DNA from: Actinophytocola xanthii
Lineage (GTDB): Bacteria > Actinomycetota > Actinomycetes > Mycobacteriales > Pseudonocardiaceae
DNA: 42,673 nucleotides
Assembly: GCF_001921205.1 (NCBI RefSeq)
Contig: NZ_MSIE01000081.1
Span: forward strand, 1-42,673
Reading direction: 5' to 3'
The notes below the pieces were generated by a model, which saw nothing but the letters and a program-made list of their open reading frames with translations, ran no database searches and had not been told where the DNA came from. A program made the translations under genes and the position numbers. Position 1 is the stretch's first letter. Every line of letters starts with the position of its first letter. Shown here piece by piece: positions 8,125 to 16,058 of the stretch.

Positions 8125-8535
8125 GTGCAGTACTCGATCAGCGAGGTGGCCCGCCACTTCGGCATAGCCGTGTCGGCGCTCCGCTACTACGACCAGGTCA
8201 ACCTGCTCCGCCCGGCCGGTCGACGCGGCTCGGTCCGCACCTACGGACGCGAGGAGCTGCACCGCCTCGCCCTCATCCACCTGCTCCACCGCGACGGGAT
8301 GATGAGCCTGGACGCCACTGCCGCCACGCTCGCCGAACGCCCAACGACGAGGGACGTCATCGAGAACTCCCGCGACGAGGTGCGCCGCCGGATCCAGCGC
8401 CTGCGCGAGGCGGAACGCCTACTGGACCACCTGTTGACCTGCCCCCGCGACAACCCCGTCCGCGACTGCCCCCACCTCCGGACACAGCTGGACCACGTCG
8501 TCGACACCGCCCTGGCCGGATCAGCCGGCCGTTGA
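8125..8535 (+). CDS. MerR-family transcriptional regulator
   Basis: A 136-residue MerR regulator. The N-terminal winged HTH is SISEVARHFGIAVSALRYYDQVNLLRP (4-30), where ALRYYD is the family signature, followed by the second helix region RTYGREELHRLALI and a dimerisation coiled coil (about 75-105). The C-terminus has only two cysteines, Cys106 and Cys115 (C-X8-C), not the four-Cys CX2CXCX5C iron-sulfur motif of SoxR. A SoxR-like cluster is therefore unlikely, despite the SoxR-box-like palindrome next door. The GTG at 8125 begins exactly at the conserved domain and appears leaderless. It should control the divergent FAD monooxygenase and itself. Confidence 0.9.
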   Translation: MQYSISEVARHFGIAVSALRYYDQVNLLRPAGRRGSVRTYGREELHRLALIHLLHRDGMMSLDATAATLAERPTTRDVIENSRDEVRRRIQRLREAERLLDHLLTCPRDNPVRDCPHLRTQLDHVVDTALAGSAGR

Positions 8536-9174
8536 CTCCGGGCAGAGGGTGTCGACATCGAGGATCACGCACTCGTGGAGCTCCCGTAGCAGGGCGAACG
8601 CTCGGACCCACCGGATCGCCGGATCGCCGTAGGCGATGCTGACGTCCCCGACCGGCACGGGCGGCGAGTGCCCTCCGCTCCGATAGAGCGCGCCCCACAC
8701 CCCCGCGACCGGTGCCCGCCGGGCGCGCACGGCGACACACCGGTTGCGCAGCGCCGGACACAGCCGGCTGGCCACCCGCACACAGGGCCGGCAGACCGGC
8801 GGTTCGGTCACCGCCATCCGCTCCGGCCAGTCGGGCCAGTCGCCACGGAAGTCGCACAGCAGCCACAGCGTTCCGTCAGCGTTCTGGTCAGCCGGTTGAC
8901 CGCAGACCCCGCACAGCAACCGCCGCATGGCCTGCCGTTGCCGCTGCGGGTGCACCTTGGTGAACAGGGGTCGGCCCTGGCCGGGCCGTGAGGGCATTCG
9001 GAACCACAGCACGCCGTTGCCGTCCCTGTCGTTCACGGTCTCATCCGAATAGCCGATTCCGCGCCCCGGCCGTTCGACGATCTGCGACGGCGAATCCCGT
9101 TCCTCACTCCATTGGGTGATAAATGGCGTGTAGGGAATCAGTGCCGCGTGGGCGCGGCGAAGATCGTTGCTCAT
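8521..9174 (-). CDS. Cys-rich hypothetical protein with two CXXC pairs
   Basis: A 217-residue protein I cannot name. Two CXXC knuckles, Cys88/Cys91 (CGVCG) and Cys128/Cys131 (CRPC), plus Cys107, Cys139 and Cys146, suggest a structural zinc site. The N-terminal 80 residues are polar with several Trp/Tyr. The ATG at 9174 is the only plausible start before the divergent XRE gene; AGGG lies very close (2 bases). Its 3' end overlaps the MerR gene by 15 bases. The divergent pairing with an XRE regulator suggests a functional pair (inference). Confidence 0.65.
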   Translation of the reverse strand: MSNDLRRAHAALIPYTPFITQWSEERDSPSQIVERPGRGIGYSDETVNDRDGNGVLWFRMPSRPGQGRPLFTKVHPQRQRQAMRRLLCGVCGQPADQNADGTLWLLCDFRGDWPDWPERMAVTEPPVCRPCVRVASRLCPALRNRCVAVRARRAPVAGVWGALYRSGGHSPPVPVGDVSIAYGDPAIRWVRAFALLRELHECVILDVDTLCPESTAG

Positions 9175-9193
9175 GGCCCTACAGCCAAGAAAA

Positions 9194-9280
9194 GATCGCT
9201 CGGTCAGGCCAGAGCGATCCTGAGGGCTGGGCGGTCGCAGAAAAGTCGCAGGCATTCCGTGCATGAATGGGGCATGCCCC
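9194..9280. promoter_or_regulatory. Repeat-rich intergenic regulatory region
   Basis: Four symmetric or repeated elements lie within 87 bases. They are an inverted repeat GATCGCTC (9194-9201) / GAGCGATC (9212-9219), a direct repeat GTCGCAG (9234-9240 and 9245-9251), an inverted pair CATTC/GAATG near 9253-9269, and the perfect palindrome GGGGCATGCCCC (9269-9280). They sit between the divergent Cys-rich gene and the XRE regulator, so one or more are likely operators. Confidence 0.45.
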
Positions 9281-9319
9281 GTTGCCGTTATCGTAGAGGC
9301 AGGGAAGGGAGACCGAGCC

Positions 9320-10669
9320 GTGGCGCTCAAGCGAACGCACCTGGTGCGGCGGCGCAAGGAGCTGGGGCACAGCCAGGAAGACCTCGCCGCGCTCGTCGGC
9401 GTCGACCGTTCGACGGTCATCCGCTGGGAGCGGGCGGAGACCGAGCCGCAGCCGTGGCACCGGCGGAAGCTGGCCACCGCCTTGCGCGTGTCCGCCGACG
9501 AGCTGACGGCCCTGCTGGAAGCCGCGAGCGACGCACCCGACTCGGTGTCATTGGATTTCTCGAGATCCTCGGCCGCGCAGTCACTGACCGAAGGGTTTTC
9601 TATGTATGACCTCACCAGTCGACGAAGGATTCTCGAAGGACTGACGTTACTGAGCGGCGCCGCGCTCATCCTGCCGATCCGGCAGTGGGTCGCGCTGCTG
9701 GACCTCGATCGGGACGAGCCGATTCGGACGGAGGATGTCGAAGGGCTTCGCGACGTGGTGGCGTTGTTCCGGCGCTGGGACGACTCCGGTGCCAGCGGCC
9801 TCAAACGCAAGGCAGTCGTCGGCCAACTCAGCGCCGTCGCCGAGAACGTAGGGGAAACCGGCGACACCAGGACGAGAAACGCACTGCTGCCGATCATGGC
9901 GGACCTGGCGCAGCTGGCGGGCTGGATGGCCTACGACAACGGTCTACCGGGCGCTGCCCAGCGCTACTACCTCCTGGCACTCCATGCCTGCAAGGAAGCC
10001 GGACCGGCTGTGCTGCCACTCGGCGTCAAGGTCATCGGCGACATGGCCAAACTGTCGAGAGCGCTCGGCAACTACGAGGACAGCCTGCACCTCGCCCAGA
10101 GCGGTCTGTACGCACTGCCGAGGACGGCCAGCAAACACGTCCGGGCCGAGCTGCTGGCGCTCGAGGCAGGCGCCTACGCCCGACTCGGCAGCGGGGAAGC
10201 GCTCAACGCCGTGCGATCGGCCGAGACGAGCCGGGAGGTCTGGCACGAGGCGGCCGAACCAACCCCCAGCTGGATGTACTATATGGACGAGTCTGAAGTG
10301 GACTGCCTGGTCGCCAACACCTACACGCAGCTCGCGCTTCATGCCGGTGGCGCCGCACACCAACGCCACTACGCGGACCGCGCCGAACACCACACCCTCC
10401 GGGCACGCCACAACCGAGCCGAGGACTACAAACGCAGCCGCGTTCTCGACGAGGTCCGGTTGGCGAGGGTACGGCTGAGCCAACGTGAACCGATGGAGGC
10501 CGTCGAGGCGGCGACGACGGCGCTGCGGCTGGCCGGGCCGGTCCGCTCGTCGATCGTGCGCAAGCGGCTGGCCGAGTTCCACACCGAGCTGGTCGCCCGA
10601 CACGGCGACGAGTCCGTCGTGCGGGAGTTCGGCGGGCGACTCCACGAGCAGCTGCGCACGAGAACCTAG
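9320..10669 (+). CDS. XRE-family HTH regulator with TPR-like C-terminal domain
   Basis: A 449-residue regulator. The N-terminal lambda-repressor-type HTH covers about 7-62 (RRRKELGHSQEDLAALVGVDRSTVIRWERAETEPQP). After a linker comes SRRRILEGLTLLSGAALILPI (100-120), a basic-hydrophobic segment common in actinobacterial proteins of this type. A long alpha-helical, TPR-like C-terminal region follows (about 210-430). The GTG at 9320 follows AAGGGAG and coincides with the HTH start; an upstream ATG at 9263 would add 19 unrelated residues. Related proteins are often placed in developmental or antibiotic regulation, but no target is evident beyond the divergent Cys-rich gene. Confidence 0.85.
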   Translation: MALKRTHLVRRRKELGHSQEDLAALVGVDRSTVIRWERAETEPQPWHRRKLATALRVSADELTALLEAASDAPDSVSLDFSRSSAAQSLTEGFSMYDLTSRRRILEGLTLLSGAALILPIRQWVALLDLDRDEPIRTEDVEGLRDVVALFRRWDDSGASGLKRKAVVGQLSAVAENVGETGDTRTRNALLPIMADLAQLAGWMAYDNGLPGAAQRYYLLALHACKEAGPAVLPLGVKVIGDMAKLSRALGNYEDSLHLAQSGLYALPRTASKHVRAELLALEAGAYARLGSGEALNAVRSAETSREVWHEAAEPTPSWMYYMDESEVDCLVANTYTQLALHAGGAAHQRHYADRAEHHTLRARHNRAEDYKRSRVLDEVRLARVRLSQREPMEAVEAATTALRLAGPVRSSIVRKRLAEFHTELVARHGDESVVREFGGRLHEQLRTRT

Positions 10670-10722
10670 CCGGAGGACCCGTTGACGACGGGCTGGGCCG
10701 TGCCCCACCATGGGCGAGCACT

Positions 10723-10740
10723 ACCTACTCCCGAGTAGGT
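10723..10740. promoter_or_regulatory. Inverted repeat upstream of esterase gene
   Basis: ACCTACTC-CC-GAGTAGGT has perfect 8-bp arms and ends 30 bases before the esterase start. It is suitable as a binding site for a dimeric regulator or as a small hairpin after the XRE gene. There is no T-run, so an operator is favoured. Confidence 0.5.
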
Positions 10741-10770
10741 CAGCCGCCGCCAATGATGTCGGGAGAGCCC

Positions 10771-11625
10771 ATGCCTCGCCGTCTGCTCGTGTCCGCCGCA
10801 ACCGCCCTCGTCACCGCGCTGAGCCTCGCCTCCCCCGCCCAGGCGCAGGCCGAGCCGCTGAACTACGTCGCGCTCGGTGACTCCTACAGCGCGGCCTCCG
10901 GCGTCCTGCCGCCGGACCCCACCGCACCGCTGCTGTGCCTGCGCTCGGCCCGCAACTACCCGCACGTGATCGCCGCCGAGACCGGGGCCCGCCTGCGCGA
11001 CGTCACCTGCGGCGCCGCCGAGACCAGGCACTTCACCACCTCGCAGTATCCCGGCGTCGCCCCGCAGGTCGACGCGCTCGGTGCGGACACCGACCTGGTC
11101 ACGATGACCATCGGCGGCAACGACAGCGGCGTGTTCATCAACGCGATCCTCGCCTGCGGGCTGGCCGGCATCAGCACGCTCGGCCACGGCAGCCCGTGCG
11201 CCGACCGGTACGGCAGCAGCTTCGAGGACACCGTCCGCTCCACCACCTACCCCTCGCTGGTCACCGCCCTCGCAGCGGTGCGCGCCAGGGCGCCCCAGGC
11301 CGAGGTCGCCATCCTCGGCTACCCCTGGATCCTCCCCGCGACCGGCGGCTGCTTCGAGCGCATGCCCGTCGCCCGCGGCGACGTCCCCTACCTGCGCAGC
11401 CTCCAGTCCACCCTCAACGACGCCGTCCGCCGCGCCGCCGAGGCGAACGGGATCACCTACGTCGACCTGAGCCAGGCCTCCGAGGGTCACGACGCCTGCC
11501 AGCCGCTCGGCGTCCGCTGGATCGAACCGGTGCTCCAGACCACCAACCCCATCGTCGTCCACCCCAACGCCCTGGGCGAGGCAGCCATGGCCACCGAGAC
11601 GATGCGCGTCCTCGGCCTGTCCTGA
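10771..11625 (+). CDS. Secreted SGNH/GDSL-type esterase/lipase
   Basis: Of 284 residues, the signal peptide is about 1-27 (MPRRLL..., cleavage near AQA-AE). SGNH blocks are GDSYS with nucleophile Ser38, the block III motif GGND (115-118) and catalytic His264 in VHPNALG. Six or more cysteines (for example 56, 80, 129, 143, 194, 243) would make disulfides, as in Streptomyces secreted lipases of this group. The ATG at 10771 has GGAG 5 bases upstream and starts the signal peptide directly; upstream ATGs at 10753/10756 lack this. It would hydrolyse lipid or carbohydrate esters outside the cell; the exact substrate is unknown. Confidence 0.9.
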   Translation: MPRRLLVSAATALVTALSLASPAQAQAEPLNYVALGDSYSAASGVLPPDPTAPLLCLRSARNYPHVIAAETGARLRDVTCGAAETRHFTTSQYPGVAPQVDALGADTDLVTMTIGGNDSGVFINAILACGLAGISTLGHGSPCADRYGSSFEDTVRSTTYPSLVTALAAVRARAPQAEVAILGYPWILPATGGCFERMPVARGDVPYLRSLQSTLNDAVRRAAEANGITYVDLSQASEGHDACQPLGVRWIEPVLQTTNPIVVHPNALGEAAMATETMRVLGLS

Positions 11626-11631
11626 CAACCG

Positions 11632-13059
11632 CTACCGCGGGTCGGTCGAGCGGGCGAGGACCGACCTGCGGCGGCCGTAGGCGAAGTACACCACCAGGCC
11701 CAGCGCGAACCAGATGCCGAACCGCAGCCACGTCTCCGGGTGCAGGAACGTGATCAGCCAGATCGAGAAGACCACCCCGATGATCGGCACCACCGGCATC
11801 CCCGGGCAGCGGAACGTGCGGGGCAGGTCCGGCCGACGCCGACGGAGTACCACCACCGCGACGCACACGACGACAAACGCCAGCAGGATGCCGATGTTGG
11901 TCAGCTCCGCCGCCTCGCCGATCGGGAGCACGCCGGCCAGCACGGCCGAGGCCACGCCGACGATCCAGGTCATCCGGCTCGGCACCCTGCGGCGCTCGTC
12001 GGTGTGGGCGAACCAGCGGGGCAGCAGGCCGTCGCGGCTCATGGAGAAGCCGACCCTCGCCGCGCCCATCATGAACGTGAACAACACGGTCAGGATGCCG
12101 AGGATCGCGCCGACCGCGATCACCAGGCCCAGCCACTCCAGCCCCACCCTGGCGAACGCGTCCGAGAACGCCGCCTCGGCGTCGATCTCGGTGTAGTTGA
12201 CCATCCCGGTGAGCACGAGGCACGCCAGCACGTAGAGCACCATCGACACCGCGAGCGAGTACACGATCGCCCTGGGCATGTGCCGGGTCGAGTCGGTGGA
12301 CTCCTCGGCGGCGGTGGACATCGCGTCGTAGCCGAACACCGCGAAGAACACCGTCGCCGCGCCGGTGAACGCGCCGGCCAGGCCGAACGGGGCGAACGGG
12401 CTCCAGTTGCCGGCGTCGATGTGGAACACGCCGACCACGATCACCACCAGCACGACGGCGACCTTCAGGTAGACCAGCGACGTCTCGAACCGCGCCGCGT
12501 TGCGCATGCCCTGGTTGAGGATGAACGCGATGAGCAGGCACAGCAGCACCGCGAACAGGTTGACCACGTACGAGCCCGCCGGCACGCCCTCCGGCTCGGT
12601 GCCCGGGGCGCCCGACATCCACAGCGGCAGCTCGACGCCGAGGAAGCCGAGCAGGTCGTTGAAGTAGCCGGAGATGCCGATCGCCACCACGGCCACGATC
12701 GCGGTGTACTCCAACAGCAGGTCCCAGCCGATGAACCAGCCCACCACCTCCCCGAGCACGGCGTAGCCGTAGGTGTAGGCCGAGCCCGCCCTCGGGATGA
12801 GCCCGGCGAACTCGGCGTAGGAGAACGCCGCGGCGGCACTGGCCACACCGGCCACCAGGAACGAGATCACCACGGCCGGCCCCGCCGTCTCCTTGGCGAC
12901 CGCCCCGGCCAGCGAGAAGATGCCGGCGCCGATGATCCCGCCGACACCGATCGCCGTCAGCTGCCACAGGCCGAGCGTGCGGGCGAGGCCACCGCCCTCC
13001 ACCCGCTCGATGTCCTCGATGGGCTTGCGCCGGAAGATCTCGGCCGAGCGGCTGGCCAT
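11632..13059 (-). CDS. APC-superfamily amino acid permease (cationic amino acid transporter type)
   Basis: A 475-residue transporter with about 12 transmembrane segments. The N-terminal TAIGVGGIIGAGIFSLAG is the APC helix 1 substrate-binding signature. YAEFAGLIPRAGSAYTYGYAVLGE and FFAVFGYDAMSTAAEES are typical of the CAT/YfnA branch, which takes up basic or neutral amino acids by proton symport. It ends in a basic cytoplasmic tail. The neighbours give no pathway clue. Its stop is 6 bases from the convergent esterase stop. Confidence 0.92.
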   Translation of the reverse strand: MASRSAEIFRRKPIEDIERVEGGGLARTLGLWQLTAIGVGGIIGAGIFSLAGAVAKETAGPAVVISFLVAGVASAAAAFSYAEFAGLIPRAGSAYTYGYAVLGEVVGWFIGWDLLLEYTAIVAVVAIGISGYFNDLLGFLGVELPLWMSGAPGTEPEGVPAGSYVVNLFAVLLCLLIAFILNQGMRNAARFETSLVYLKVAVVLVVIVVGVFHIDAGNWSPFAPFGLAGAFTGAATVFFAVFGYDAMSTAAEESTDSTRHMPRAIVYSLAVSMVLYVLACLVLTGMVNYTEIDAEAAFSDAFARVGLEWLGLVIAVGAILGILTVLFTFMMGAARVGFSMSRDGLLPRWFAHTDERRRVPSRMTWIVGVASAVLAGVLPIGEAAELTNIGILLAFVVVCVAVVVLRRRRPDLPRTFRCPGMPVVPIIGVVFSIWLITFLHPETWLRFGIWFALGLVVYFAYGRRRSVLARSTDPR

Positions 13060-13134
13060 GGCGTCCTCGCTTTCGCGGTGCTACCGAGTTTCAGGTAGAC
13101 ATACCGCACTCCCGGCGCCGGGACCACCCTCCGC

Positions 13135-13461
13135 TCAGCAACCCACGTACCGCACCCCGATCGGCGGCAGGCCCCATCGGGCGAACACCTGCAGACACCT
13201 GCCCGCCGGCGGTCGGTCGGGGACGAACTCCATCACCACCCGGGCGAAGACCGGGCAACCGATGGCCGTCACCCACCCGGGCGCGACCGACGCGCACAGC
13301 GCGGTCAGCCCACCGGCGCCGGCGGCGTGCGCGACGGTGTGGATCCGCTCGGTGGTCCCCCGGTCGAACGTGTGCGCGGCCCGCGCCGCCTGGGCCTGCC
13401 CGGTCGTTCCCAGCACCACGGTCGCGACGACGACGAGCGCGACCCACAGCGTTCGTGACAT
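13135..13461 (-). CDS. Small secreted cysteine-containing protein, unknown
   Basis: A 108-residue protein with a clear signal peptide (MSRTLWVALVVVATVVLGTTGQAQA, cleavage near 25). The mature part is about 80 residues with four cysteines, one at the very C-terminus (YVGC), suggesting two disulfides. It contains a HTVAHAAGAGGL stretch and is otherwise not recognisable. A start at 13530 would put a charged extension before the signal peptide, so the ATG at 13461 is preferred although its ribosome binding site is weak. Confidence 0.6.
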   Translation of the reverse strand: MSRTLWVALVVVATVVLGTTGQAQAARAAHTFDRGTTERIHTVAHAAGAGGLTALCASVAPGWVTAIGCPVFARVVMEFVPDRPPAGRCLQVFARWGLPPIGVRYVGC

Positions 13462-13533
13462 ACCGCCATGGTCTCGCCACCGGAAGCGGGTGTCCAATCG
13501 AGAGTGTCGAGGCGGAAAGTTCCCTTTCATGGG

Positions 13534-14376
13534 TCAGCGCCACGCCGACACGGCACCCGCGGCGTACTCGGCGAAGCTCGTCTCGGGGCGGCCGGTCACG
13601 GCGGAGACGTCGTCGGTGACCGTGGCCATCGCGTTGCCGGTCACGGCGGCGACGTACAGGGCGGCGCCGTACGCGGCGAACGCCGGCGAGGCACCGGCGG
13701 CGACCAGACGCTCGCGCATAGCGTCCTCATCGGACTCCCGATAGCGCACATGGCGGTTCAGGGCACGGGAGATGTGCTCGGCGACCTCGGCGAGCGTGAG
13801 TGCCTCCGGCCCGGTCAGCGTGTACCCCCTGCCCTCGTGGCCGTTCTCGGTCAGTGCGGCGGCGGCCACCTCGGCGATGTCGTCTGTGGACACGTAGCCC
13901 ACCCTGGCCGTCCCGCCCGGCATGACGATCTCACCGCGGTCCCGGATCGTCTCGGCCATACCCGACCAGTGCCGTTCGGAGAAGTTCTGCATGAACGCGG
14001 CGGGGCGCAGGATCGTGGCGGGGACACCGGACTTCTCGACGAGGAGCTCCGTGCGGCGCAGCCCGTCGTCGTCCGGGGCCTGGTCGACGCCGAACGAGGA
14101 GAGCAGCACGACCCGGCGCGTTCCCACGCTTCCGGCGCAGTCGAGGAAAGCCCGTACCTGCTCGCTCGGGTCCGTCACCTCACCGGAGAGGTGGGCGTTG
14201 ACGAGGTAGACCGCCTCGACACCCGTCAGTGCGGGCTCGTAGGTGCTCTCGTCCCACCAGTCGAATCCCGGACGCGTGGCGGCGCGCACGGTGGCACCGC
14301 GCTCCACCAGCAGCGGCACGAGACGGCGGCCGGTCTTGCCGGTCGCGCCGGTCACCAGAACAGTGTTTCGGTCCAT
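13534..14376 (-). CDS. NmrA-type NAD(P)-binding oxidoreductase (atypical SDR)
   Basis: A 280-residue Rossmann protein. The nucleotide motif VLVTGATGKTGRRL (6-19) is followed by an NmrA/SDR-a5 body: SSFGVDQ, LRPAAFMQNFSE, YVSTDDIAEVAAAAL and GYTLTGPEALTLAEVAEHISRAL. Such proteins are NAD(P)H:quinone reductase-like enzymes or redox sensors. It is divergent from an AraC regulator that probably controls it. The substrate is unknown. Confidence 0.88.
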   Translation of the reverse strand: MDRNTVLVTGATGKTGRRLVPLLVERGATVRAATRPGFDWWDESTYEPALTGVEAVYLVNAHLSGEVTDPSEQVRAFLDCAGSVGTRRVVLLSSFGVDQAPDDDGLRRTELLVEKSGVPATILRPAAFMQNFSERHWSGMAETIRDRGEIVMPGGTARVGYVSTDDIAEVAAAALTENGHEGRGYTLTGPEALTLAEVAEHISRALNRHVRYRESDEDAMRERLVAAGASPAFAAYGAALYVAAVTGNAMATVTDDVSAVTGRPETSFAEYAAGAVSAWR

Positions 14377-14422
14377 GCCGCCGACCGTATGCCGACCGGG
14401 GCGAGACGATCCATGACAGCTC

Positions 14423-14444
14423 GGAACGAAGAAATACCCGTTCC
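14423..14444. promoter_or_regulatory. Inverted repeat between NmrA-type and AraC genes
   Basis: GGAACG (14423-14428) and CGTTCC (14439-14444) are separated by 10 bases, centred in the roughly 100-base divergent promoter region. It is a candidate AraC-protein site, with 6-bp arms only. Confidence 0.35.
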
Positions 14445-14474
14445 ACTCACGGGTTCGGGCGTACCGTGGGCGGA

Positions 14475-15443
14475 GTGAGCCGAACCGGCGTCACCGACAG
14501 CCGGCCCGACCTCGTCGCGGACATCGTCGCCGACGTCGTGGCCGCGACCCGGCACGGGAGCGTGGTCTACTCCAGGAACCGTTTCCACGCCCCGTGGGGC
14601 ATCCGGGTCCCGGCCGGCGCCATCGCCAGCTTCCACGTGGTCACCGACGGGCCGTGCTGGGTGGTCGCGGACGGGGACGAGCCGATCCCCCTCGCCCCGG
14701 GCGACGTGGCCCTGGTGCCCGCCGGGGTCGGCCATTCGATCGTGGACATCCCGGGCCGGGCGACCCTGTCCTTCGCCGAACTGATCGGTGGGCCGCTCGG
14801 CGAGGTCGAGACGCCGAAGGAGCTCGTGATCGACGGGGACGGTCCGGTCACCCGCCTGCTCTGCGCCGGCTTCCTGCTCGACTCCCGCCACCCGCTCATC
14901 GCCGTGCTCCCCCACGTCGTCCACGTCGGCGCCGAGCAGGCCGACCGAAGCGGTCTGGCCGCGGCCGTCGAGCTGCTCGCCGCCGAGGTCGACCGCGCCG
15001 ACCCCGGTGCCCGAGCGGTGATCGACTCCCTGGTGGACCTGCTCTTCGTCTACCTCCTGCGGGCATGGTTCACCGAACACGCGGGCGAGGGCTGGGCGCG
15101 CGCACTCCACGACCCGACGGTCGGCGGCGCCCTGGCACTGGTCCACCAGGACCCGGCCCGGCGGTGGACCGTCGCGGCGCTCGCCGACGCGGTCGCGGTG
15201 CCCCGCGCCACGTTCAGCCGGCGGTTCACCGCGCTCACCGGTCAGCCGCCCATGGCCTACGTCACCAGCTGGCGGATGACCGTCGCCGCCGACCTGCTGC
15301 GGGGCGAGGGCATGTCGCTGCGGGAGGTGGCCCGCCGGGTCGGGTACGACTCCGAGTTCGCCTTCGCCAGGGCTTTCAAACGCGCGGTGGGCCGTCCTCC
15401 CGGCCGCTACCGGCAGGCGTCATCCCGCCCCGCGCCCGGCTAG
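14475..15443 (+). CDS. AraC-family transcriptional regulator with cupin sensor domain
   Basis: A 322-residue regulator. The N-terminal cupin (about 10-105; PWGIRVPAGAIASFHVV, GDVALVPAGVGHSI) is of the AraC_binding/Cupin_6 type. The C-terminal double HTH (about 212-312) contains WTVAALADAVAVPRATFSRRFTALTG and the signature SLREVARRVGYDSEFAFARAFKRAVGRPPGRYR. The start is uncertain between GTG 14475 and GTG 14466 (three residues longer). The 3' end overlaps the convergent NarL-type regulator gene by 24 bases. The likely target is the divergent NmrA-type oxidoreductase. Confidence 0.9.
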   Translation: MSRTGVTDSRPDLVADIVADVVAATRHGSVVYSRNRFHAPWGIRVPAGAIASFHVVTDGPCWVVADGDEPIPLAPGDVALVPAGVGHSIVDIPGRATLSFAELIGGPLGEVETPKELVIDGDGPVTRLLCAGFLLDSRHPLIAVLPHVVHVGAEQADRSGLAAAVELLAAEVDRADPGARAVIDSLVDLLFVYLLRAWFTEHAGEGWARALHDPTVGGALALVHQDPARRWTVAALADAVAVPRATFSRRFTALTGQPPMAYVTSWRMTVAADLLRGEGMSLREVARRVGYDSEFAFARAFKRAVGRPPGRYRQASSRPAPG

Positions 15444-16058
15444 GAGCCCGCGTTCCAGGGCCGCGACGACCGCGGCCGTGCGGTCGCCGACGTCGAGCTT
15501 CGCGAAGATCCGCAGCAGGTGGGTCTTCACCGTGGCCTCGGTGATGAACAGCCGGGCACCGATCTCGGGGTTGGAGAGGCCGTCGGCGACCGCCCGCAGG
15601 ACGTCCACCTCGCGCGGGCTCAGCGTCACCGGTGCCGGCCCGCGCATCCGGGCCACGAGCCGAGCGGCGACGCTCGGCGCGAGCACGGTCTCGCCGCGTG
15701 CCGCGGCGCGGACGGCGCTGACGAGCTGGTCCCGTCCGGCGTCCTTGAGCAGGTAGCCGAGCGCGCCGGCGTCGACCGCGCGCGCGATCTCGCTGTCGGT
15801 GTCGTAGGTGGTGAGGATGAGGACCCTGGTCGCCGGGTGGTCAGCCACGATCCGTGCCGTCACGGCGACGCCGTCGAGAACCGGCATGCGCAGGTCGAGC
15901 ACGGCGACGTCCGGCCGGAGCCGCGCCACCAGCTCGAGCGCCTCGCGACCGTCGCCCGCCTCCCCCACGATCTCCAGGTGGGGCTCCGACCCGAGCAGGG
16001 CGACCACGCCCGCCCGCATGGCCGGGTGGTCGTCGGCGACGACGACGCGCACGCTCAC
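15420..16058 (-). CDS. NarL/FixJ-family response regulator
   Basis: A 212-residue regulator. The receiver domain (1-120) has D9/D10, phospho-acceptor Asp55 (VLDLRMP) and Lys near 105 (YLLKDA). The LuxR-type HTH (about 145-205) is LSPREVDVLRAVADGLSNPEIGARLFITEATVKTHLLRIFAKLDV. It is the last gene of the MMPL-kinase-regulator operon. Its GTG start overlaps the kinase stop (GTGA, 4 bases), so the two are translationally coupled. Confidence 0.93.
   Translation of the reverse strand: MSVRVVVADDHPAMRAGVVALLGSEPHLEIVGEAGDGREALELVARLRPDVAVLDLRMPVLDGVAVTARIVADHPATRVLILTTYDTDSEIARAVDAGALGYLLKDAGRDQLVSAVRAAARGETVLAPSVAARLVARMRGPAPVTLSPREVDVLRAVADGLSNPEIGARLFITEATVKTHLLRIFAKLDVGDRTAAVVAALERGLLAGRGAG

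Noticed and set aside
10678-10692. CCCGT-TGACG-ACGGG as a terminator after the XRE gene
   Set aside because: The stem is only 5 bp and there is no T-run; too weak to call.
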